Shown one piece after another: positions 34,627-42,461 of a DNA stretch of 43,685 nucleotides. The DNA is from Synergistaceae bacterium (GTDB taxonomy: Bacteria > Synergistota > Synergistia > Synergistales > Aminobacteriaceae): positions 1 to 43,685 of the forward strand of contig JAISUO010000045.1 in the NCBI GenBank assembly GCA_031272035.1, written 5' to 3'. Each line of letters opens with the position of its first letter. Positions within the stretch are counted from its first letter, which is position 1. Under the pieces are notes generated by a model, which saw only the letters and a list, made by a program, of their open reading frames with translations, was not told the origin of the DNA and did not search any database. A program made the translations under genes and the position numbers.

Positions 34627-34659
34627 GCAGGTATGAGCTTTATCAGGGAGGGGTCCGGA

Positions 34660-35877
34660 ATGAGGAGTTCCCAGCGAAAATCGTTTCTGAAAACGTTTCT
34701 AAAAACGATGGCAGGAAGGGCTTTCTTTGTCTGTTTTTTTATTCTGGCGGCAGGGAAGGCCCTGGCGGCTGACCCGGCATCCTGGACCTGGGACGTTCTG
34801 GTCGTTCCTCCGGAGGAGGGATGGGAGAAGGAGCCGGGAATTTCCATCCGAAAAACCCTCCTCTGGCATCAGAACAGGATCTCAGAGGAGGGAGACGGCA
34901 TTCTCGGGCACGATCTGCAGTTCATCTTCCTTCCGCCCGTTGACGAAGCCACCATCGACACGGGAATTTTTTCCCCGCCCCTGACCCAGGGGACGGTGGG
35001 GATATTCAGCTTCGCCCCCTCCGCCGCGGACGAACTGCTGACGGCCCAGATGCGGACCAGGGACATCCCCCTGCTGCTGGCCGGAGGAGAGGAGGCTTTC
35101 CTTTGGGAAGGGAAGCAGCTCTTTCCCAGTGTTTTTGCGCTGGACCTGTTTCGGGATTACCGTTGCAGGGCCTTTGTGGACTACGCCGCGCAAACCCAGC
35201 CTCCCTCCGCCCGCATCGGCGTAATGGGAGCCCGCTTCACTCTGAACGAGGCCCGGGAGGCTCAGATCACGCTGGACCTCCTGAGAGCGGCGAACTTCCA
35301 GCCCCTGCCCTTCTGGACCGATCCCTCCGTTTCGGATACCTTCGACATGCTGTCCCAGGAAATCCAGAACAGCAGCAACGGAATCATCATCAGCTGCGCA
35401 GGGAGAATGGCCAGCGCGGAAATCTGGCGCGGCCTGACTTTTACCCTGTCTCCCTACCGGCTCTGGTACGACGGACCGCCGGACAAATCCTTTCTTTCCT
35501 ACAAAGGCATGATTTTCGCCGACCAGAACATATACCTCGACGCCCGGGGCGGTTTCGAGCAGGTCAAGCGGGACCTCTGGAGCTCCAGCGCCGTGGCGGT
35601 CGCGGACACTGTGGCGGCGGGACGGGCCAACGCTCTCGTGCTCTGGCTGACCGGAGCCCTGTCAGGTCTGAACGAGGGAAGCCCGCTGGACCTGAAAGCC
35701 CTTCTCCGCAACCTTTCCAGGGCGCGAAGCATTCCTTTCGGCAATCAGACGCTGGACATCGACCCGACGACTCATCGGCCTCTGCGGCGTCGAGTCAGCA
35801 TTCTGGAAATTCGTGATCGCTCCTTTTTCGTTTTGGACAGCATTGACGTTACAGGACTGGGATACTACGAGTACTGA
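34660..35877 (+). CDS. Exported periplasmic-binding-like protein, unknown ligand
   Basis: 405-aa exported protein. After a signal peptide (GRAFFVCFFILAAGKALA, cut before AD) the sequence has the alternating alpha/beta pattern of type I periplasmic-binding (receptor-family) proteins: strands VGIFSFAP, IPLLLAGG and ARIGVMGARF, and GIIISCAGRMASAEIWRGL. I cannot name the family; no transporter genes are adjacent. ATG has GGAGGGG six bases upstream; the upstream ATG at 34633 has none. It ends 24 bp before the DRTGG gene and may be the first gene of the hydrogenase-regulatory-like run. It could be a sensor, or the binding part of a distant transporter. Confidence 0.7.
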   Translation: MRSSQRKSFLKTFLKTMAGRAFFVCFFILAAGKALAADPASWTWDVLVVPPEEGWEKEPGISIRKTLLWHQNRISEEGDGILGHDLQFIFLPPVDEATIDTGIFSPPLTQGTVGIFSFAPSAADELLTAQMRTRDIPLLLAGGEEAFLWEGKQLFPSVFALDLFRDYRCRAFVDYAAQTQPPSARIGVMGARFTLNEAREAQITLDLLRAANFQPLPFWTDPSVSDTFDMLSQEIQNSSNGIIISCAGRMASAEIWRGLTFTLSPYRLWYDGPPDKSFLSYKGMIFADQNIYLDARGGFEQVKRDLWSSSAVAVADTVAAGRANALVLWLTGALSGLNEGSPLDLKALLRNLSRARSIPFGNQTLDIDPTTHRPLRRRVSILEIRDRSFFVLDSIDVTGLGYYEY

Positions 35878-35901
35878 ATAATTTGGGGGAGGAAGCCGCG
35901 T

Positions 35902-36267
35902 ATGAAGCTGAAGCTCAGTGCAATCAGAGACCTTTTGGAAGCAGAAGTCATTAACGGGCAGGAACGTCTGGACGCGATAGAAATCGAGAAAGGATACGCG
36001 TCGGATCTTATGAGCGACGTGCTGGCCTTTGCATCGCCCGGCGTGCTGCTTCTGACCGGTCTGACCAACGTACAGATTTTCAGGACCGCTCAGATGCTGG
36101 ATATTCCGTCCATCGTGTTTGTCCGGGGGAAAATGCCCTGCGACGAACTGCTGCACCTGGCTCAGGAGGCGGAGATGCCCATTCTCGTAACCTGCATGAG
36201 CATGTTCGAGTCGGCCGGACGGCTTTATAACACCGGACTCGCTCCCTGCAGCATCCCAAAACGATAG
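35902..36267 (+). CDS. DRTGG-domain protein
   Basis: 121-aa single-domain protein resembling the DRTGG domain of phosphotransacetylases and CBS-linked proteins (DVLAFASPGVLLLTGLTNVQIFRTAQMLDI, then PSIVFVRGK). In many anaerobes such proteins form a conserved set with a HATPase, a HydS-like Fe-S protein, a second DRTGG protein and a PHP protein beside [FeFe] hydrogenase genes; all five are here in that order. GGGGGAGGAA lies seven bases before the ATG. Confidence 0.8.
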   Translation: MKLKLSAIRDLLEAEVINGQERLDAIEIEKGYASDLMSDVLAFASPGVLLLTGLTNVQIFRTAQMLDIPSIVFVRGKMPCDELLHLAQEAEMPILVTCMSMFESAGRLYNTGLAPCSIPKR

Positions 36268-36278
36268 AGGCGTTTCCC

Positions 36279-36710
36279 GTGTCCTCCGCATATGTGGAAA
36301 GCTACGTCGTGGACGGGAACGAACTCGTCGCCATCGGTGAAGCCTCTACAAAAATCAAGGCTGTTCTCAAAATGCTGGGGATCTCCTCCGACCTCATCCG
36401 GAGGGCCGCCATCGTCGCCTACGAAGCCGAAATGAACCTGGTCATCCACGGCGGAGGCGGGAGCATGTCCCTGGAGGTGGGGCCCGGAAGCATCAAAATA
36501 CTGGCGGTGGATACCGGACCGGGGATACCGGACATCAACAAGGCAATGACAGAGGGATTTTCCACCGCCTCCGACAAAATAAGGGAAATGGGCTTCGGCG
36601 CGGGCATGGGACTCCCCAACATAAAACGCAATTCCGATAACTTTGAACTCACCTCCGAGGTGGGAAAGGGAACAACCCTGAAATCCGAGATTCTGCTGCA
36701 AAAAACCTGA
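36279..36710 (+). CDS. HATPase-domain protein (anti-sigma/serine kinase type)
   Basis: 143-aa small kinase-like ATPase of the RsbW/SpoIIAB type. N-box AYEAEMNLVIHG, G1 VDTGPGIPD, G2 GFGAGMGLPNIKRNSD and G3 GKGTTLKSEI are intact, so it should bind ATP. It could phosphorylate or sequester a partner, but no anti-anti-sigma or sigma gene is adjacent. GTG start 36279 has GAGG eight bases upstream, overlapping the end of the previous gene. Confidence 0.88.
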   Translation: MSSAYVESYVVDGNELVAIGEASTKIKAVLKMLGISSDLIRRAAIVAYEAEMNLVIHGGGGSMSLEVGPGSIKILAVDTGPGIPDINKAMTEGFSTASDKIREMGFGAGMGLPNIKRNSDNFELTSEVGKGTTLKSEILLQKT

Positions 36711-36734
36711 AAATAAAATCTGAAGAAAAACAGG

Positions 36735-36750
36735 CCTGTTTTCGAACAGG
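36735..36750 (+). promoter_or_regulatory. Small hairpin with TTCG loop before the Fe-S gene
   Basis: CCTGTT TTCG AACAGG, a perfect 6-bp stem with a four-base loop directly upstream of the AAGGAGGG ribosome binding site. It may influence translation of the Fe-S gene or stabilise the processed mRNA. Confidence 0.4.
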
Positions 36751-36767
36751 AGAAGGAGGGTTGAACC

Positions 36768-38111
36768 TTGTCCCTGGGCATAGCGGTACGACACAGCGCC
36801 TGCAGGCGCTGCACGAAATGCATCAGAAGCTGCCCCACCCGGGCAATGAGAATTTTTCAGGGTATGGTTCGCGTCGACGACGAGCTCTGCATGGGCTGCG
36901 GAGAGTGCATCCGGGTCTGTCCCTGGAAGGCCATTGAGGTCCGGCAGGACAGTTGGGATACCATTCGAAAAAACCAGAATCTCCTGCTGACGGCTGACCC
37001 TTCCTTTTACGTACAAACGGGTTCCAGCGGCAGGACAGGGGCTCTGCAGGATTCCCTCACGCGTCTGGGGTTCGAGGATATTTCCGACTACATTTCCACC
37101 GCCTACGACCTAGCCGCTCTGGCAATCGGGCGTCAGATCAACGAACGCAAACCAGAGGAGCTTCCTCTCATATCCACCTACTGCCCCGCCGTCCTGCGCC
37201 TGATTCAGCTCAACCATCCGGAGCTGATCCGCCACCTCGTCGGGGTGGAGTCCCCGCTGGAGATCGGCATCGACTACTGGCGGAACACCACGGGCCGCGG
37301 GGAAAGCGTCGCCCTCATCGCGCCCTGCCCCGCCATGTCCCAGCTCCAGAGTCTCCCCGCGGGACGGGTAAAAAGCAACTTCGACCACGTGGTCATCATA
37401 CGCCAGGTGATACGAACCCTGATCAGCGAGGGCATGGCGGGCAATGAGCTGCCCCGGTCCTTCGAACGCCACGGACGCTGGCTGATGTGGGCCCTGCACG
37501 GCGGAGAGACCCGACACATCGCCGCCACGATGGGACGCCCTCTGACCTCCATCGTCGCCACGGGAATCCGCAACGTGCAGGACCTGCTGAACGAACTGGA
37601 GCTGGGACGGCTGGGCTGCGTGGAATACCTGGAATGCCGCATGTGCGACCAGGGGTGCCTGGGCGGCGTGGCTACCTCCGAATCCCGGTTTATGTCCCTG
37701 GTGCGCCTGCAGAACCTGAACATCAACTGGACCCTGAACAAAGAAGAGCGGGAACGGCTTCTGGAGCTCTACGCCACCGACCTGTGGCGTTTCAGCGCCC
37801 CCATACAGGCGCTGGAACAGAAATCTCTGTCCGGAGACATCCAGGAGGCCATGACGCGCCTCAGGAAAATGAACGAAATTTACACGACCCTGCCGGGAAT
37901 CGACTGCGGGTCCTGCGGACATCCTTCCTGCCGGGCCATGGCCGAGGATTTGGCCCGGGGCGAGGGCGAAATCACAAACTGCATTTTCAAGCTCAAGGAA
38001 CGCATCACCGACCTGAGCACGCAAATTTTCGAACTCTGCGGCAAAAATCCGGAGACTCCCACGTCTCTCAGAGAGCATGAAATCGACGGCAGAGAGGGGG
38101 TACAGGAATGA
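36768..38111 (+). CDS. HydS-like [FeFe]-hydrogenase-related Fe-S protein
   Basis: 447-aa protein. Two ferredoxin-type 4Fe-4S motifs at residues 12-22 (CRRCTKC...C) and 41-51 (CMGCGEC...C). A [FeFe]-hydrogenase-like large domain follows. The L1 motif keeps one Cys (STYCP, C139), L2 reads APCPAM (C187, without the usual Lys), and L3 is ECRMCDQGC (C290, C293, C297). A C-terminal CGSCGHPSC motif (C380, C383, C388, plus C405) binds another 4Fe-4S cluster. No PAS domain is seen, unlike many HydS proteins. TTG start 36768 is supported by AAGGAGGG seven bases upstream. Likely a redox or H2 sensor rather than a bulk hydrogenase. Confidence 0.85.
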   Translation: MSLGIAVRHSACRRCTKCIRSCPTRAMRIFQGMVRVDDELCMGCGECIRVCPWKAIEVRQDSWDTIRKNQNLLLTADPSFYVQTGSSGRTGALQDSLTRLGFEDISDYISTAYDLAALAIGRQINERKPEELPLISTYCPAVLRLIQLNHPELIRHLVGVESPLEIGIDYWRNTTGRGESVALIAPCPAMSQLQSLPAGRVKSNFDHVVIIRQVIRTLISEGMAGNELPRSFERHGRWLMWALHGGETRHIAATMGRPLTSIVATGIRNVQDLLNELELGRLGCVEYLECRMCDQGCLGGVATSESRFMSLVRLQNLNINWTLNKEERERLLELYATDLWRFSAPIQALEQKSLSGDIQEAMTRLRKMNEIYTTLPGIDCGSCGHPSCRAMAEDLARGEGEITNCIFKLKERITDLSTQIFELCGKNPETPTSLREHEIDGREGVQE

Positions 38112-38458
38112 AAACCACAGGAGAACTCTGCAGCGCCCTCGCGCTGAACGTGATTTGTCCGGGGGACCCCGCGCGCCCCATTGAGAACGTGATCGTGGGC
38201 GACCTCCTCAGCCACATTCTGGGGGAGGCCAGAGAGAACTGGGCCTGGGTGACGATTCAGGTCCACCTGAACGTCGCCGCCGTGGCCGTGCTGAAGGAGC
38301 TGCCGCTGGTGATCCTGGCCTCGAACCGCGCCCCTCAGGAGGACCTGACTGCCAAATGCGCCGAGGAAAACATCGCTCTCGCCACCACCCCTCTCGGCGC
38401 TTACGAGCTATGCTGCCGGCTGGGGGCACTGGGCGTAGGCAATGCCGGAAACTCCTGA
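38108..38458 (+). CDS. Second DRTGG-domain protein
   Basis: 116-aa protein, DRTGG-type fold, often annotated as serine kinase in this cluster (IVGDLLSHILGEARENWAW, then LPLVILASNRAPQED). It differs from the first DRTGG protein. It overlaps the Fe-S gene by 4 bp (ATGA) and the PHP gene by 17 bp, so the three are translationally linked. No kinase active site is recognised. Confidence 0.8.
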   Translation: MKTTGELCSALALNVICPGDPARPIENVIVGDLLSHILGEARENWAWVTIQVHLNVAAVAVLKELPLVILASNRAPQEDLTAKCAEENIALATTPLGAYELCCRLGALGVGNAGNS

Positions 38459-39209
38459 ACTTTCCCGCTTCCTGGTCGATCTCCACCTGCATACCGTCCT
38501 GTCCCCCTGCGCCGATTTGGGCATGGGCGCCCCTGAAATCATCGCCCGCTGCCGCGAGGAGGACATCAGCCTCATCGCGGTGACGGACCACAACCACACG
38601 GGAAACTTCGCCGCCCTGCGAGACGCGGCCCTTGAGGGCGGCCGAGGCCCTGTGGTGCTCCCCGGCATGGAGATTCAGAGCATGGAGGACATCCACATCG
38701 TCACCCTCTTCAGAAGCGAAGAAGAAGCAAAGACCTTCAAGGACTGGCTGTGGCTGCGTATGCCGCCCATACCCAACCAGGAGGAGATTTTCGGCTGGCA
38801 GCTCGTCATCGACGCTCGAAACGACGTTCTGGAACAGGAACCGATTCTGCTGATTCAGGGGGCGCAGTACACGATCGATGAGATTGCCGCCCGAGCCCTT
38901 GCCGCCGGCGCCATTGTCATCCCCGCCCACCTCGACCGCCCCTCCTTCTCCTACGAGGCCGTCCTGGGGCAGCTCCCCGAAACCTTCCCCTGCTCCGCCG
39001 TCGAGCTTTCCCCTCACGTCTCCCACGCCGCCCTGGAGGGCTGGAAGAAACGCTGCGCCGGACGCACCCTCGTGCGGTCGTCCGACGCCCATCGAATCGA
39101 AGAAATCTCCCGCAGCCGCTGCACCCCCATGCTTCTCGCCGAGCCCTCCTTCAATGAGCTGAAACTCGCCCTTGCGGGTGAACAGGGGCGCAAAGTGCTG
39201 TTTCCCTGA
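38442..39209 (+). CDS. PHP-domain phosphoesterase-like protein
   Basis: 255-aa PHP-domain protein. Metal-binding motifs are DLHLHTVLSPC, VTDHNHTGNF, PGMEIQS, PAHLDRPSFSYE and RSSDAHRIEE. It may hydrolyse a phosphoester or nucleotide; in other anaerobes it closes the same hydrogenase-linked cluster, but its role there is not defined. ATG at 38442 overlaps the DRTGG gene. A promoter and the porin gene follow. Confidence 0.9.
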   Translation: MPETPELSRFLVDLHLHTVLSPCADLGMGAPEIIARCREEDISLIAVTDHNHTGNFAALRDAALEGGRGPVVLPGMEIQSMEDIHIVTLFRSEEEAKTFKDWLWLRMPPIPNQEEIFGWQLVIDARNDVLEQEPILLIQGAQYTIDEIAARALAAGAIVIPAHLDRPSFSYEAVLGQLPETFPCSAVELSPHVSHAALEGWKKRCAGRTLVRSSDAHRIEEISRSRCTPMLLAEPSFNELKLALAGEQGRKVLFP

Positions 39210-39262
39210 AGTTCCGGGACGTTTGCTCCCTCGGCCGCTTCCTCGCTCAGGGGTTATTTTTT
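39204..39262 (+). terminator. Possible terminator after PHP gene
   Basis: CCCTGA (39204-39209) pairs with TCAGGG (39247-39252), with a further GGGA/TCCC pairing inside, followed by GTTATTTTTTT. The loop is long, so the fold is not certain. Confidence 0.4.
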
Positions 39263-39276
39263 TCTCTGCTTTATGT

Positions 39277-39305
39277 TTGACAAACCATACTTTATACAGT
39301 ACCAT
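39277..39305 (+). promoter_or_regulatory. Sigma-70-type promoter for the SLH porin gene
   Basis: TTGACA (perfect -35), 17-bp spacer, TACCAT (4/6 -10). The start would be near 39312, giving a leader of about 55 nt. It is the clearest housekeeping promoter in the window and suits a highly expressed outer-membrane protein. Confidence 0.65.
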
Positions 39306-39368
39306 ATGCCCTGATTCAAACGTGGTAATCCATAAGAATAATCTGTATAAAAAGATGGAGGGACCGAT

Positions 39369-40910
39369 GTGAAAAAATTTTGGATTTCAGTTTTGTGCGT
39401 GTTGTGCATTTTGAGTTTGTTCCCTCAAAAATCTCCCGCGGCGACGAACCCCTTCATTGACGTTCCGTCGGGACACTGGGCCTATGACGCCATCGGGACT
39501 CTGGCGGCCCGAGGGATCCTGTCCGGCTACCCGGACGGCACGTACAGGGGGAAGCAGCCGACGACCCGCTACGAGATGGCCTCCGCGATTGCCCGCGCGC
39601 TGGCTGTCGTGGACATGACGAAGGCCTCCCGGCAGGACGCGGAGACGCTCAAAAAACTCGTGGTGGAGTTTAAGGACGAGCTGGACGCCCTGGGGGTGAA
39701 GGTGGATACCTTCGACGGACGTCTGAAGAAAATCGAAGACCGGCTGGGCGGATGGAAAATCAGCGGAGAACTGCGCCTGGACATCGAGGACTGGGACAGT
39801 GAAGAGGGCGACGGCAACTCGTTCCTCAGCCTCTCCCGACTGGAGCTGCATCGATGGTTCGGCGAGGACGAGGGCCTTTACTTCTACGCCCGGCTGGAGG
39901 ACGGCGGGGACGGGAAGGACAAGACGATCACCTTCGACAAGCTCTACGTCGAAACCCCCTTCGTCTGGGACTCCACTCTGACCGTGGGGCGCTTCGACCG
40001 CGACTTCGAAGGCGACTATCGCTTCCAGACCGGCGGGATGACCGACATCGCCAACGAGGCCTGGCTGACCGACCGCACGGTGGACGGGATCGGCTTCGAC
40101 AAATCCTTCGCTCTGGGGTCCGTGGGCTTTTACGTGGCGCGGCCCGACGACATTCCGGCCTGGACCGCGGACGACGCCTTCAACGTCTGGGAGGTGATCG
40201 CCCTGGGGCAGTTCCAGTTTACGGAGCAGATCGGCTTCGACGTCGGCGCTCAGGCCTTCTTCGGCGACGATTCGTCTGTCGTCCCCTTCGAAAGTCACGA
40301 GCGCAAAGTTGACAACCTCTGGACCCTTTTCGCCGGCCTGCGCTATAATTTCAGGCCCGAAATCGCGCTTCGCGGCATCTACTACCACCAGGACAGCAGC
40401 TTCGAGGAAAATTCCTCCGGCGCGTGGAAAGACGTGAATACGGACAGCGCCGGAGCCTGGAAGGCCATCGTCAGCGTCGGGCAGGAAGCCCTCAAATTTA
40501 CGAGCCTCTGGCTGGAGTACGGAAAGCTGGAAGAAGGCTTCTATCTGCCCTACGGCAACATCGCCCTGACCCTGGTGGACGACGACCGCTGGAACACCCG
40601 GGACGGCGGAGCGGGGTTCGTCGGCAATGACACGACGATCTGGCGCGTGGGAGCGATTCAGCAGTGGAACGATCAATGGCGCACCTGGCTCTACGCGGCG
40701 GGGCACACCCTGGACAGCGGCGGGGAAAGCGCCTCCGGCCGCTCCGCGGACGCCAAACTGCTCCAGTGGGGAGTGGGCTTTGAGTATCAATACAATCCCG
40801 CGGTCGCCTTCGGCCTCGGTTATATCAACGCCGACTGGAACGACGACGCGGAACGCTCCGGCTACACGGACGACCATCGCATTCAGTTCAGAACCTCCGT
40901 CGTTTTTTAG
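39369..40910 (+). CDS. SLH-domain porin-like outer-membrane protein
   Basis: 513-aa exported protein. Signal peptide ISVLCVLCILSLFPQKSPAA, then one S-layer-homology domain (about 27-85: NPFIDVPSGHWAYDAI, ILSGYPDGTYRGKQPTTRYE). A short coiled-coil (about 85-125) follows, then a beta-barrel made of alternating aromatic strands (RLDIEDWDSEEG, FYARLEDGGDGKDK). It ends in VVF, the C-terminal aromatic signal for outer-membrane assembly. This is the OmpM-like arrangement in which SLH attaches the porin to the cell wall. GTG start has GGAGGG six bases upstream. Confidence 0.92.
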   Translation: MKKFWISVLCVLCILSLFPQKSPAATNPFIDVPSGHWAYDAIGTLAARGILSGYPDGTYRGKQPTTRYEMASAIARALAVVDMTKASRQDAETLKKLVVEFKDELDALGVKVDTFDGRLKKIEDRLGGWKISGELRLDIEDWDSEEGDGNSFLSLSRLELHRWFGEDEGLYFYARLEDGGDGKDKTITFDKLYVETPFVWDSTLTVGRFDRDFEGDYRFQTGGMTDIANEAWLTDRTVDGIGFDKSFALGSVGFYVARPDDIPAWTADDAFNVWEVIALGQFQFTEQIGFDVGAQAFFGDDSSVVPFESHERKVDNLWTLFAGLRYNFRPEIALRGIYYHQDSSFEENSSGAWKDVNTDSAGAWKAIVSVGQEALKFTSLWLEYGKLEEGFYLPYGNIALTLVDDDRWNTRDGGAGFVGNDTTIWRVGAIQQWNDQWRTWLYAAGHTLDSGGESASGRSADAKLLQWGVGFEYQYNPAVAFGLGYINADWNDDAERSGYTDDHRIQFRTSVVF

Positions 40911-40933
40911 CGGGACACGAACCCGCCCCACCC

Positions 40934-40970
40934 AAAAGGCTTCCCGACTCTTCCGGGAGGCCTTTTTTAT
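40934..40970 (+). terminator. Intrinsic terminator after SLH porin gene
   Basis: AAGGC.TCCCG pairs with CGGGA.GCCTT (one mismatch, short loop), followed by TTTTTTATTT. Strong rho-independent terminator. Confidence 0.85.
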
Positions 40971-41091
40971 TTCCGACCCTTTACCGCGTCTGAGACTGCA
41001 CGCTCCGGACTGTACAACTGGTCCGCAATATTGTATCCTCAACGGGATTTCAGAGTTTCGTATATACATTTTATGAGGACGAGTGTTCGAG

Positions 41092-41799
41092 ATGGCTAAA
41101 AAACGGATCAAACCTGTTCTGTCGCCGGAGGAGGCGGTGAAGGCGGTCACGCCGGGCTGTTCTCTGATGGTTGGTGGATTCAACTACGGCGGCGTCCCCT
41201 ATACCCTCATGGACGCGCTGGCGGAGGCGGGAACGAAAGACCTGTATCTGATCTGCGACGACACCTGCTACGTCAACGACGAGCACCCCAAAGGCATCGG
41301 GCAGGGGCGGCTCATCGTGAACAGACAGGTTCGCAGGCTCACCACCTCCCACATCGGATTGAATCGGGAAACTCAGCGACTTTTCAACGAAAATCTGCTG
41401 GAGCTGGAGCTGGTCCCTCAGGGAACGCTCATCGAGCGCATCCGCTGCGGCGGCTACGGAATCGCCGGCTTTCTGTCCCCCGTGGGAGTGGGGACGGTGT
41501 ACGAAGAAAAGAAGCGGACCCTGGAGCTGGACGGGAAAAAATACATTCTGGAGACGCCCCTGAAAGCCGACGTGGCGTTCATCCGCGCCTTTCGCGCCGA
41601 CAGTGTCGGAAATCTGACTTATTTCGGAACCAACCGCAATTTTTCTCCCGTCATGGCGACCGCCGCGAAATACGTGGCCGCCGAGGTGGACGAGATCGTT
41701 CCCGTGGGCGCCATCGACCCCAACGACGTGGTGACCCCGGGAATTTTCATCGACGCTCTGGTCCTGAAAGGAGAGGGCCTCTATGCTTCCCGAACTTGA
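41092..41799 (+). CDS. CoA transferase subunit A (family I)
   Basis: 235-aa alpha subunit of a short-chain acyl-CoA:acid CoA-transferase (AtoD/ScoA type). Landmarks are VGGFNYGGVPYTLMDALAE, ELELVPQGTLIERIRCGGYG, GFLSPVGVGTVYEE and ADVAFIRAFRADSVGNLTYF. It works with the beta subunit encoded next. It moves CoA between organic acids in fermentation; the particular acids are not predictable. The start is uncertain: ATG 41092 or GTG 41083. Confidence 0.93.
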   Translation: MAKKRIKPVLSPEEAVKAVTPGCSLMVGGFNYGGVPYTLMDALAEAGTKDLYLICDDTCYVNDEHPKGIGQGRLIVNRQVRRLTTSHIGLNRETQRLFNENLLELELVPQGTLIERIRCGGYGIAGFLSPVGVGTVYEEKKRTLELDGKKYILETPLKADVAFIRAFRADSVGNLTYFGTNRNFSPVMATAAKYVAAEVDEIVPVGAIDPNDVVTPGIFIDALVLKGEGLYASRT

Positions 41800-42451
41800 C
41801 GAAAACACCGCCCGTTACCGCATCGCCCGACGTATCGCCCTGGACCTGGAGGACGGCAGCTTCGTCAACCTGGGCATCGGAATCCCCTCGCTGGTTTCCG
41901 ACTTTCTGCCCGAAGGAGTGAGCCTGCTGGTCCACACGGAAAACGGGGTGATCGGCGCGGGCCCCAAACCGGAGGAGCCCGACCTGCGCTGCATCGGCGC
42001 GGGGGGGCACTGCATCACCCTCCTGCCGGGAGGCTGTTACATCTCCAGCGACATGAGCTTCGGCATCATTCGGGGCGGGCACCTTGACGCGACGGTGCTG
42101 GGGGCACTGGAGGCGGACGGAGAGGGCAATCTGGCGAACTGGTGGATCCCCGGCAAGCGAACCCCCGGCATGGGCGGCGCCATGGATCTCGTCTACGGCG
42201 CGAAAAAAGTCTACGTGGCCATGACCCACCTGGACAAAAACGGCAGCCCCAAACTGGTGGAGCGATGCTCTCTGCCCCTGACGGCCATCGGCGTGGTGGA
42301 CGTCATCGTGACGGAATACGCCGTCGTGCGCAGAATCGAGGGAGAAATGCAGCTCTGCGAGGTGGCTCCCGACGTGACGGTGGAACAGGTTCTGGAGCAC
42401 ACCGGAATGAAACTGAAACTCGCCGACCCCGTCCTTCCCATGCCCGGCTGA
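41783..42451 (+). CDS. CoA transferase subunit B (family I)
   Basis: 222-aa beta subunit. It contains the catalytic Glu in TENGVIGAG and typical stretches VNLGIGIPSLV, GGHLDATVLGALEADGEGN and TPGMGGAMDLVYGAKKVYV. It overlaps subunit A by 17 bp, which fits the heteromeric complex. AAAGGAGAGG lies just before the ATG. Confidence 0.94.
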   Translation: MLPELDENTARYRIARRIALDLEDGSFVNLGIGIPSLVSDFLPEGVSLLVHTENGVIGAGPKPEEPDLRCIGAGGHCITLLPGGCYISSDMSFGIIRGGHLDATVLGALEADGEGNLANWWIPGKRTPGMGGAMDLVYGAKKVYVAMTHLDKNGSPKLVERCSLPLTAIGVVDVIVTEYAVVRRIEGEMQLCEVAPDVTVEQVLEHTGMKLKLADPVLPMPG

Positions 42452-42461
42452 GGCCACGGCC

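Noticed and set aside
39387-41183. 598-codon open frame on the minus strand
   Set aside because: Antisense to the SLH porin gene and spanning its terminator; no ribosome site and no recognisable domain.
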